NCBI GenBank assembly: GCA_964446865.1
Contig: CAYURD010000008.1
Location: forward strand, 1 to 64,000
DNA length: 64,000 nt
Reading direction: 5' to 3'
Origin: Glaciecola sp964446865
GTDB taxonomy: Bacteria > Pseudomonadota > Gammaproteobacteria > Enterobacterales > Alteromonadaceae
Positions 1 through 7,540 of this stretch are shown piece after piece. The notes beneath the pieces are model-generated. The model did not search any database and was not told where the DNA came from. It was given only the letters and a program-made list of their open reading frames with translations. Both the position numbers and the translations under genes were made by a program. How positions within the stretch are numbered: the stretch's first letter is position 1; each line of letters opens with the position of its first letter.

Positions 1-40
1 GCTAAGTGCATGTTTTGATACGTTTTGCAATAACATCAAC

Positions 41-112
41 CCGATCCCCGCCTTCACGAGGATGACGTGGAAGTCTTAAGCGTTCAGTATTAGGCCTTCG
101 CCAGGATGACGA
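41..112. repeat. REP-like repeat remnant (two partial units)
   Basis: Two related units lie close together: CCCCGCCTTCACGAGGATGA near 47-66 and GGCCTTCGCCAGGATGACGA near 93-112. Both have the form C-CTTC-C-AGGATGACG, which resembles the dispersed short repeats with a GTCATCCTCGCGAAGGCGGG consensus seen between genes in many proteobacterial genomes. I see no further copy in the window, so the assignment rests on consensus resemblance. It lies downstream of the GH11-like gene and is not coding. Confidence 0.35.
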
Positions 113-194
113 AATTGAATGGCATTATAGAGGCTTGGAATTTAGCGAATTGAATCATCAATTCGCTAATAAATGACACTTTAATTAAGCGATT

Positions 195-1397
195 CTAGTA
201 GGCCGACAAGGTCCACTTTTGAGAGTTCCAATCGCTGTTTAAGGGGGCTTGAACCAAGGCACTGCCATTGTCGGCATCTTCGTGAAGGTAAAGATTTGAC
301 CATTGGTTTCGGATGCGATATTGGTTGCCCGTTTTTTGCAACAGCCACTTTTGCGAACCCCAATTTACATTTAGGTTAGCCACTTTAATGGTGTCCCACT
401 GATTGGTTGATGCAGCCGTCAAATAACGATTGGTCCAGCGATTTTTAATGCGATACACATTATTATTTACCTTTTCGAATATCCATTTTTGCGAGCCCCA
501 GTCGGTATTCAAGTTCAGCACTTCGGCATTTGCCCAATTAAAATTGCCACCGGCGTGGATATAACGACCTTTCCAGCCACCTTGGATGCGCTTATTACCA
601 GCTATAGCATCTGTGTTTTTGTTTTCGCATGCATCATCTGTAAAGCTAGTCGGTAAACACGTTCGCGTAATTTTAAAGTCTCGGTAATTGGCACCATGTG
701 TCTCAATATTAAATTTTACGCCATCAACACGTTTATTAGGAAGTCCATTATCACGCCATTTGTTCAAAATAGGTTTAAGTGATGTCGTTCCACTATTTCG
801 ATAGGTTTGACGCACAGCCCAGTACTGTACCCAGGTGTTAAAATAAAATACATAGTGCTTATAAGTGGCGCCATCGTGGTTAGTTTCCCCAATGTATCTA
901 TTTTGAGGATTATTACTGTCCCAATCGTTTAACAGCCAAGTGTGCATTTCACTCGGGCTTCTGCTGGCGGTATCAATAATATAATTTTCGTACCAGCCTG
1001 CTAGACCGTTTGGATTACCAGAAATCCAATTAACAGAGACTTTTGGACCGTACCACCAGTCACCATTGCCTGAACCGCTGACTTCAAAACTAGCATTAAC
1101 CGCAAACTTTGACGAAACCTGATCGACCTTGTCTATGCTAAAATTGCCACCAAAGCTAGCATCAAACCCGCCGTTATTGTGGTCAACGTTAATAATCACC
1201 CGATTATTATTTAAATCTCTGTATTTTGTGCCATCAAATTCGTTACTTTGCCATGCCGAACTTGAGTAATTGCCAGAATAAATGGTATCCGTACCCGACG
1301 AAGTTGCTGCATATACCACTGCAGATACCGCGACTAAACTCCCCGCAAAGCAGGCCAAAGCTGCTCTACATTTTGTGTTAGAGAATACTTTATTCAT
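195..1397 (-). CDS. Secreted GH11-like (xylanase-type) glycoside hydrolase with C-terminal ricin-type beta-trefoil domain
   Basis: A 400-residue exported protein. I chose the ATG at 1397 because AAGGAG lies 7 bases upstream; an adjacent ATG sits at 1400 and a longer frame to 1448 lacks a ribosome site. Residues 1 to about 30 form a signal peptide ending near VVYA. Residues about 35-250 resemble GH11 jelly-roll enzymes: GWYENYIID aligns with the PLVEYYIVD strand carrying the nucleophile Glu, QYWAVRQ is the YWSVRQ strand, and IETHG lies where the acid/base Glu is expected. Residues about 265-400 hold three QKW (QxW) repeats typical of ricin/CBM13 beta-trefoils. The hydrolase part diverges from classic xylanases, so beta-1,4- or beta-1,3-xylan is only a likely substrate. 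It diverges from the gene at 1729. Confidence 0.6.
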   Translation of the reverse strand: MNKVFSNTKCRAALACFAGSLVAVSAVVYAATSSGTDTIYSGNYSSSAWQSNEFDGTKYRDLNNNRVIINVDHNNGGFDASFGGNFSIDKVDQVSSKFAVNASFEVSGSGNGDWWYGPKVSVNWISGNPNGLAGWYENYIIDTASRSPSEMHTWLLNDWDSNNPQNRYIGETNHDGATYKHYVFYFNTWVQYWAVRQTYRNSGTTSLKPILNKWRDNGLPNKRVDGVKFNIETHGANYRDFKITRTCLPTSFTDDACENKNTDAIAGNKRIQGGWKGRYIHAGGNFNWANAEVLNLNTDWGSQKWIFEKVNNNVYRIKNRWTNRYLTAASTNQWDTIKVANLNVNWGSQKWLLQKTGNQYRIRNQWSNLYLHEDADNGSALVQAPLNSDWNSQKWTLSAY

Positions 1398-1728
1398 CAT
1401 AAAGCTCCTTAAATTGTGTGAGTGTGGGTGTACACTTAATGCGTGCACATATTCACGCTAACGACAAAAAATAGTGAAGTAAATCCAACTAAAGTGTAAA
1501 ATTAATGTAAATTAATTGTGAATTTTAACTTGTCGCTTATGAAATTCTACCAATAGTAAATTTAGTAATGGAATAATAGAAATACGCAATAAAAACAAAG
1601 GTTTTACTAGCGTAAAAATACTAGAATTATACGTTTTAAAATAATGCTAATACTGTTTTTCTGAAAGAATTGTAAAAAACGAGCTGGAAAAACTACAAAA
1701 TAGTTCAAAGCTAAAAAGGAGAGTAAGT
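1398..1728. promoter_or_regulatory. Divergent AT-rich promoter region
   Basis: About 330 bases of very AT-rich DNA lie between two divergent genes and must hold both promoters. AAAAAGGAGAG before position 1729 is a strong ribosome site for the TTG start there, and AAGGAG near 1405 serves the minus-strand gene. I see no clear palindromic operator and no additional gene. Confidence 0.4.
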
Positions 1729-2757
1729 TTGAATAAACCTAAGCATCATTTATCTACCATTACGCGTCGGCAATTTGCCAAGGGGTTACTTTATTCGGGT
1801 GCAGCAATTGCACTTGGTGGATGCAGCGACACCGCGACTGAAACTGCAATCAATGCAGCAGCTAGCAAGCCGGAACTAAAACTCTCACTAGCACAATGGG
1901 CGCTACAAACAGCGCAATTTGGCAATACCTTTAACGAAAATTATGAACAATGGCAAAACTGGCTTAAAACCGACCCTACTAAGGTTTTGCAAGGAGAGCT
2001 ATCTCCCATGATGTTTCCGCAATATGTGAAAGAGACCTTTGATATCCATGCGGTTGATTTTGTAAATACCTTTTACTTTGCTCAAGTGAATAACGACAAA
2101 TATTGGGCTGAGTTAAAACAGCGCTGTGCAGACAATAACATCGTGACGAATAATCTAATGCTCGATCAAGAAGGTTTTTTGGCTCACAACGAACAGCGCA
2201 CACGCTTAGAAGCCGTCGAAAATCACAAAAAATGGATAGATGCCGCCGCTAAGCTTGGTTGTGCCTCGGTGCGTATTAATGTACATGGCATAGGGAATTG
2301 GCAAACTCAATTACACAATGCCCTAGAGAGCGCAACGGCATTAGCTGATTATGCTAAAAAACAGGGTGTGATTTTACTCATTGAAAATCACGGCGGCTTA
2401 TCAAGCAATGGTGATTGGCTACTTGAACTAATGCAAACCGCCAAACATGATAACCTTCAAATACTACTCGACTACGACAATTTTAAGTGGTCCGAAACGG
2501 AGATTTGGCAAAATACTCAGCGTTTTGACCGTTATGATGGCGTGACAAAGCTAATGCCCTATACCAACTGTGTTAGCGTAAAAACCTATGCCTTTGATGA
2601 ACAAGGTTTTGAGACGACAATAGACGTAGAGCGCATGGTTGATATTGCACAAGCAAACAATTTCAAAGGCTATCACAGCGTTGAGTTTGAAGGCTCGCAT
2701 TCTTCACCGATTGAAGGAATTAAGAAAACGGCTGATTTACTTAAGCGAGTTTGGTGA
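1729..2757 (+). CDS. Tat-exported sugar phosphate isomerase/epimerase-like TIM-barrel lipoprotein
   Basis: A 342-residue protein starting at TTG, supported by AAAAAGGAG just upstream. The N-terminus has a twin-arginine motif (TRRQF) and a hydrophobic stretch ending in a lipobox (LGGC), so it should be folded in the cytoplasm, exported by Tat and anchored as a lipoprotein. The rest resembles xylose-isomerase-like/AP-endonuclease-2 TIM barrels. Acidic and histidine residues that usually bind a divalent metal are visible in LIENHGG, LLDYDNF and SVEFEGSH. Members of this fold isomerise, epimerise or eliminate sugars and keto-sugars; some act with DUF1080 proteins in 3-keto-glycoside breakdown. 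The exact reaction is unknown. Export argues against a sugar-phosphate substrate despite the family name. Confidence 0.75.
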   Translation: MNKPKHHLSTITRRQFAKGLLYSGAAIALGGCSDTATETAINAAASKPELKLSLAQWALQTAQFGNTFNENYEQWQNWLKTDPTKVLQGELSPMMFPQYVKETFDIHAVDFVNTFYFAQVNNDKYWAELKQRCADNNIVTNNLMLDQEGFLAHNEQRTRLEAVENHKKWIDAAAKLGCASVRINVHGIGNWQTQLHNALESATALADYAKKQGVILLIENHGGLSSNGDWLLELMQTAKHDNLQILLDYDNFKWSETEIWQNTQRFDRYDGVTKLMPYTNCVSVKTYAFDEQGFETTIDVERMVDIAQANNFKGYHSVEFEGSHSSPIEGIKKTADLLKRVW

Positions 2758-2806
2758 TTGTATTCAATTTAAAAAGAAGGCCATAACGCATGCGAGAAAA
2801 AGTGCG

Positions 2807-2829
2807 AGGTCGCGATTGCGCGACCTTTT
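2807..2829 (+). terminator. Rho-independent terminator after the TIM-barrel gene
   Basis: AGGTCGCG (2807-2814), loop ATTG and CGCGACCT (2819-2826) form a perfect 8-bp stem followed by TTT. It sits 50 bases after the stop at 2757 and just before the end of the convergent MipA gene, so it may work for both strands. Confidence 0.8.
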
Positions 2830-2846
2830 GCGTTTACCAGTCCCGT

Positions 2847-3614
2847 TTAAAAATTATAAACAACACCTACTACCCCTGATGCTACCGAACTTTGGTCAAC
2901 AATAGGGCTATCTTTTACATCCGAGCTAAGCATTTGCAATTCAAGGTTGTAAATAACTTGCCATTTTTCTGTAAAGTTATAATAACCTCCAAAGGTCAAT
3001 GATGGCTGAACAACGCTATCAACTTTATACTCGTTGTAAATCGAATTTAAAGACTCTTGGTTGCTGATACCATAATAATAATCTGCATAATCTTTGCTTT
3101 CCCACGACAACTCAATACCAGCGGTGAATATGAATTTTCGAGGATTAGGACTAAAAAACGGACGACTCCAAGCCGCCGTCGCGCGCTGACCTTGGCTTTT
3201 GTTCGTGATATCTGTTTGCAACGATAACGACGCACGACCTTTCATAAAGGGATGTTCTGCTCGTACGCCCGCTAATAAGCCGCTATCTCTGTCGTCAATA
3301 CCCGCTAATATTGGGTCGTTGTCGACTTCTAATTCATTTGACCCTAAGGCGAAGGTTAATGCAAAAGCAAAGCCTTCTCGTCCTTCGTCTATTAGAAAGT
3401 AGTCAACAAAAGGCCCTCTAACTTTTAATTTCTCACCTTCGTAGGCAACAGCCGGCACAAGCAAAAAACCGCTTTCACCACCAATGTATGGACTCGCTTG
3501 CACAATAGCAACTGGCCCTGCTGACCATTGCCCTGCCATCGCGGATTGCTGGAGTGATTGCTGGACTATCATCCCTAAACATAAACTTGCTAAAATCGAC
3601 TTACCTAATTGCAT
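2847..3614 (-). CDS. MipA/OmpV family outer-membrane protein
   Basis: A 255-residue protein with an N-terminal signal peptide (about 1-28, ending SAMAG). The mature part has the alternating pattern of a beta-barrel, a YIGGESGFLLVPAVAYEG segment and a terminal GVVGVVYNF strand ending in Phe, all typical of MipA/OmpV proteins. The DYYYGISNQES stretch matches the family's conserved DYYYGV motif. MipA in E. coli scaffolds a murein hydrolase with a polymerase; many homologues have no tested role. It lies convergent with the TIM-barrel lipoprotein and upstream of nothing on its own strand, so it is probably transcribed alone. Confidence 0.8.
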   Translation of the reverse strand: MQLGKSILASLCLGMIVQQSLQQSAMAGQWSAGPVAIVQASPYIGGESGFLLVPAVAYEGEKLKVRGPFVDYFLIDEGREGFAFALTFALGSNELEVDNDPILAGIDDRDSGLLAGVRAEHPFMKGRASLSLQTDITNKSQGQRATAAWSRPFFSPNPRKFIFTAGIELSWESKDYADYYYGISNQESLNSIYNEYKVDSVVQPSLTFGGYYNFTEKWQVIYNLELQMLSSDVKDSPIVDQSSVASGVVGVVYNF

Positions 3615-3728
3615 GCTTTATAAACCTTATTCATTTGATACTAATAAGGTTTATTACCCTTTAATTTCGCAAACGGCTTGTTGCTTATTGATTAAACTTT
3701 TGTCATACATGACAACCTTAACTTCAAC

Positions 3729-5987
3729 TTATGGCTTGTTAACTGATATTTGATAGGTACTCGTTGCCGATTGGCGTATTCTCACCATGTCAAAATCGAC
3801 CTGTCGCCACTGTTTTTTAGCAAACAATGGGAGCTGATTATTGTGGTGCTCAGAGTCGGTTTGCTGGGTTGCACTACCAAACTGATGAATAACATCAGCT
3901 CGCACCGCTTCGTTTTTAGGCCACTCAACTATAGCTATCCATGAGTCGCCGTTTGTAGCGTAAGTTTGTTCTTTGTCAGTGTTAAAAGCATAGACCGCTC
4001 TTAATGTATCGGGGCCGCCATCAAGCGGTGCTTTTACATCACCACGTTGAATATAATTAATCTCACCCCATTTCACGTCAAGACGCTTATGATGCGTCAT
4101 TAAATGCTCATAAGCGTTAAGCATGGCTGCTTGTAAAACGGATTCCGAGGGTTCGCTTAATTCATTATCTTTTGTCAGCTTGTTTAACACTAAACCTGCT
4201 ATGGATGCATTTGTATTGTTTACATCCATATTTTTGTCCCACTGTTTGAGGCGTTCTGCCGCGTCTTGCAGGCCTTGATGATGAGACCAATCCATTTCAG
4301 TAATTTTTTGTATCGCTATATATTCTTCAGATTTAGGTGAATACGCATGGTCAAACTTAATGTCCAAAAGCGCTTGTTTTGAAACCTTACTTTTACCTGC
4401 TAACAGTTCAAGCAATCGCAAAGACCGGTTTGTTTCATCAGACGCAAGCCCCATGCTTTGTGGAAAATTAGTTGCTTGTAAATTGTCGCTCCCATCGGTG
4501 GCAGTAAAGGGAGTATTATTTACATCAAATACTAAGCCGGATTCTGGGTTAATTAGCTTAGGGACTTTTTCGAAATCAAGATAACCTTGCCAAATAAGCT
4601 CTGAACGGTCTCCCGGAATATCACCCGACCAATCGCCATCTATTGGCCTAGCCGGAAATTGAGCATTGTGAATAAACCCAATATTGTCATCTTTGTCAGC
4701 GTAGACATAGTTGATACTTGGCAAGGCATTCATCGCCATTGCGTCCATAAACTGATTGAGATTTTGCGATTTATTTAAGCGGTAATATTGCTCTAGCTGT
4801 CTTATTTCTCCTGCGCCAGCATAGCGCAATGCAAAAGTGTGCTTTTTACCTTCAATTACTGGACCGTGAACCGTTCTTAACACCTTTCGTTTTGCGTTAA
4901 AAGCAAAGGGGCCAAATAACCTAACTTGGATATTGACCTCTGTTGATTCAAAGTCATGCCATTTACCATCTAATTTATACTGGTTTGCATTGTCTGGATT
5001 GCGCGTAAGTATGTATGAGTCGGCTAAATCGATATGATTAACCGTATTTGCCCACGCTAGGTGCTCATTAAAGCCATGTAAGATCAAAGGCGTACCAGGA
5101 AATAGCCCGCCCATAATATTTAAGCCTTCTTCTGATTTAAGGTGCGCCTCATACCAAGCAACGGGACCAGTCAGCGGCTGATGCGAATTAATGAGCAGTC
5201 GAGTAGTGTTGTCACCTGAACGCGCTGCATTAATTGCGATTCCATTTGAGCCAAGTTCAATATCGGCATATTGTGCAACTTCAAAGGCCTTCGTTTGCGA
5301 CCCATCTACTGCGTCTACTAATGATATCGATAATTCGCGCTCGTCATCAAATAAGCTCAACAGGGTTTTGTCTAAACCATAGAAGAAGGGCGTTTTAAAC
5401 ATAAAACCAGCTAACACATCTTCTGCAGTAAATGGCGCTAAGCCTTGCCAAGTGTCTTCTAAATGCCGACTAGCGTATAAATTTAGTCCTGCCGCATAGC
5501 CTTGTGCAAGCGCCTTAACATCCTCTGGAACATTACTTTTATATTGCTGCTCAATGCTTGGCCATACGTTTAATAACGCAACAATATAATCGGTAGGCGC
5601 TGCGTCCATGCCGTTGTAACGAGCTAACTGGCCACGTGTAGCGGCTACAACATTTTGAATTGTTTGATAGTCATCTTCAGCATGAACATAAGCTAAGCCA
5701 AAGGACGTATCAGCATCAGTCTTCCCAAGAATATGTGGCACACCCCATTCATCTCTGATGACTTCTGCAAAATAGGAACGTGCACTTTTTTCAAGCTCGA
5801 CGATTGACGGTTGTTCGGGTAACGGGTTGTATAAAAGCATGCTCAAGGCAATTACAATAAGCGACGCAAGTATTAGGGCTATTTTAATAATAGTTTTTGA
5901 TTTAGATTTTAAGACAGCTTTCAAGGTTTTATAATCAAAGGAATAGTTGGTATTGCTAGTGTAGTTAAGGCAAGCAGCATAAAGCAA
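3729..5987 (-). CDS. Penicillin acylase family (S45, Ntn-hydrolase) protein, acyl-homoserine-lactone-acylase-like
   Basis: A 752-residue envelope amidase. A hydrophobic segment (about residues 36-52) anchors or exports it. The alpha-chain part carries DEWGVPHILGKTDADTSFGLAYVHAEDD, shared by penicillin/AHL acylases. The beta chain would begin at Ser247 in ELGSNGIAIN, the conserved autoprocessing nucleophile; SHQPLTGPVAWYEAHL and GFNEHLAWANTVN follow as in the family. Likely substrates are amides such as N-acyl-homoserine lactones or other acylated amines. The start is uncertain: 5987 is a TTG without a clear ribosome site, and another TTG at 5924 is possible; there is no ATG before the membrane segment. 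The gene to its right ends the next message, with only 26 bases between them, so co-transcription is likely. Confidence 0.82.
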   Translation of the reverse strand: MLYAACLNYTSNTNYSFDYKTLKAVLKSKSKTIIKIALILASLIVIALSMLLYNPLPEQPSIVELEKSARSYFAEVIRDEWGVPHILGKTDADTSFGLAYVHAEDDYQTIQNVVAATRGQLARYNGMDAAPTDYIVALLNVWPSIEQQYKSNVPEDVKALAQGYAAGLNLYASRHLEDTWQGLAPFTAEDVLAGFMFKTPFFYGLDKTLLSLFDDERELSISLVDAVDGSQTKAFEVAQYADIELGSNGIAINAARSGDNTTRLLINSHQPLTGPVAWYEAHLKSEEGLNIMGGLFPGTPLILHGFNEHLAWANTVNHIDLADSYILTRNPDNANQYKLDGKWHDFESTEVNIQVRLFGPFAFNAKRKVLRTVHGPVIEGKKHTFALRYAGAGEIRQLEQYYRLNKSQNLNQFMDAMAMNALPSINYVYADKDDNIGFIHNAQFPARPIDGDWSGDIPGDRSELIWQGYLDFEKVPKLINPESGLVFDVNNTPFTATDGSDNLQATNFPQSMGLASDETNRSLRLLELLAGKSKVSKQALLDIKFDHAYSPKSEEYIAIQKITEMDWSHHQGLQDAAERLKQWDKNMDVNNTNASIAGLVLNKLTKDNELSEPSESVLQAAMLNAYEHLMTHHKRLDVKWGEINYIQRGDVKAPLDGGPDTLRAVYAFNTDKEQTYATNGDSWIAIVEWPKNEAVRADVIHQFGSATQQTDSEHHNNQLPLFAKKQWRQVDFDMVRIRQSATSTYQISVNKP

Positions 5988-6013
5988 GCTTGCACTTTAC
6001 TAATTAGCCATAG

Positions 6014-7435
6014 CTATCCACAGCTTGAAATTGTTGCAGGGACAGTGTCAATCGCCTCAACACTTGCCCCATTTATCCATTTTACTAAGGCTTGATTTAG
6101 GCTTAAGTCTTCCTGTATTGTTTCACCTTCTTCAAGTATCTCAGACAAAAAACGAGTTTCAAAAAATTCAATATCGCTGCGCAAAGCACCGTGTTTTTGA
6201 CAAGTTGGGGCAAGAACTGAAATAGGTCGGTAAGGGGTTTCTTCTGCATTGTTGTTGATTGTTTGCAGTGCAACTCTTAGCAAACCTTGTCTTGCTGCTC
6301 GTGAAAAGCTATTTGGTGTCATTCCAGCATTTAAGTAACCTTGGGCAATGACTGGATCGCGTAAGTCAGTCTTTATCAATACTTGAGAATTTGTCATATG
6401 ATAAGCAACCACATGGGCAGCTCGGTCGCAAACCCATGGTTCACTTTCGTGAAAAGCTACACAGCTAGCATCTCTTGCTATATTGGCATTTTCACTGCGT
6501 TGAACATAGCTTGCTTTTCTTATCGCGAGTAACTGGTTAGCAATATTCTGATCATCTATGTCATATAATACATCGGGCCCAAAGTTAGCATCGCAGATTG
6601 AAAATAACTCGTTGGGACTTATGTTTAATCTGTCGGCGATGCGATCTGCATTGTGAGCTAGCGCTAAACATCCAGCAGATGTGCCGCTTAAAATAACCTT
6701 ACTCGGCGCAAGCTCGCTGTAATCCATTAAAACAGGCAATGATTCGCGTAAATCGTCACTCACTGCGCCTTGCATTAGGGTGTCGATTACCGCATCTACA
6801 ATATACTGACCATTAAAAAACAATTCAAAAGCGGGTTGGGAGTTACTGCTAGGAATTTGGTGCAGTGCCGCTTGCCCCGCAAAGTTATCAGACGAGCAAT
6901 AATAGACAAACACCTGATTAGCTGAGCCGAGTTTATGTGGCTCATATGGCTCCTGCGACTCATTCATTAGTCTACGACTAAACATGCCATCCCCTGCAAT
7001 TGCATCGGGTGCTAAACTTGAGGTCATTCGCGCCTTGCTGTCACACCAACGCTGAGCACAATCTGCCCCGCGACAATGAGAGCCGCCTTGAAAGAAAATA
7101 AGCCAAGTGTTGGCGAGCACAGGTTCGCTTGCTTTGCGAACGTACATTACCGCAGGCGTTCCATCATTGCACACTGCATTTGATTGGGTCAGTGTCAACT
7201 TTGACAAATCGGTGCCTGCCTGCACAGTACTGTCGTCAGTAGGGCTGCAACTTAACGCTTGATCGATAAGCTCGACTTGATTGGCAGGTGGTTCTGACAT
7301 AATCGGGGGTAGCGTTGGAGGCGCAATAACTGACGCATCGTCATGTGAACCTGAAGAACCGCCGCAATTAAACAAGGAAAAAGCGCTTAGCAATACAATT
7401 GCATATTGTCGGTAAGTAAACTTTTTTGTATTCAT
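6014..7435 (-). CDS. Pectinacetylesterase/NOTUM-family lipoprotein
   Basis: A 473-residue predicted lipoprotein: a hydrophobic signal is followed by LFNCGGSSG with the lipid-anchored Cys at about 24. The catalytic domain shows the family's features: LIFFQGGSHCRGADCAQRW (oxyanion/GG-C motif), VFVYYCSSDNFAG, and ILSGTSAGCLA with nucleophile Ser253; an Asp and His from the C-terminal half would complete the triad. Many Cys residues fit a disulphide-bonded periplasmic or surface protein. Family members remove acetyl groups from pectin or, in NOTUM, a lipid from Wnt; the bacterial substrate cannot be told here. A terminator-like hairpin separates it from the metalloprotease upstream, so it probably has its own promoter. 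Confidence 0.75.
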   Translation of the reverse strand: MNTKKFTYRQYAIVLLSAFSLFNCGGSSGSHDDASVIAPPTLPPIMSEPPANQVELIDQALSCSPTDDSTVQAGTDLSKLTLTQSNAVCNDGTPAVMYVRKASEPVLANTWLIFFQGGSHCRGADCAQRWCDSKARMTSSLAPDAIAGDGMFSRRLMNESQEPYEPHKLGSANQVFVYYCSSDNFAGQAALHQIPSSNSQPAFELFFNGQYIVDAVIDTLMQGAVSDDLRESLPVLMDYSELAPSKVILSGTSAGCLALAHNADRIADRLNISPNELFSICDANFGPDVLYDIDDQNIANQLLAIRKASYVQRSENANIARDASCVAFHESEPWVCDRAAHVVAYHMTNSQVLIKTDLRDPVIAQGYLNAGMTPNSFSRAARQGLLRVALQTINNNAEETPYRPISVLAPTCQKHGALRSDIEFFETRFLSEILEEGETIQEDLSLNQALVKWINGASVEAIDTVPATISSCG

Positions 7436-7440
7436 AATAG

Positions 7441-7504
7441 ATATTGCAAGTTATGGGCTCACTTGCAATATAACAAAGCCACTCATTCGCTTTCGAGTGG
7501 CTTT
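7441..7504 (-). terminator. Tandem hairpins between metalloprotease and esterase genes
   Basis: Two perfect inverted repeats occur in about 65 bases. AAAGCCACTC (7475-7484) pairs with GAGTGGCTTT (7495-7504), with a short T run on the minus strand, and is a likely terminator for the metalloprotease gene ending at 7541. ATATTGCAAG (7441-7450) pairs with CTTGCAATAT (7462-7471) directly in front of the esterase start. This second hairpin could be a second terminator or a site affecting esterase expression. Confidence 0.65.
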
Positions 7505-7540
7505 ACTTAATCTTTACACTATTACATTGGCTTTAACGGT

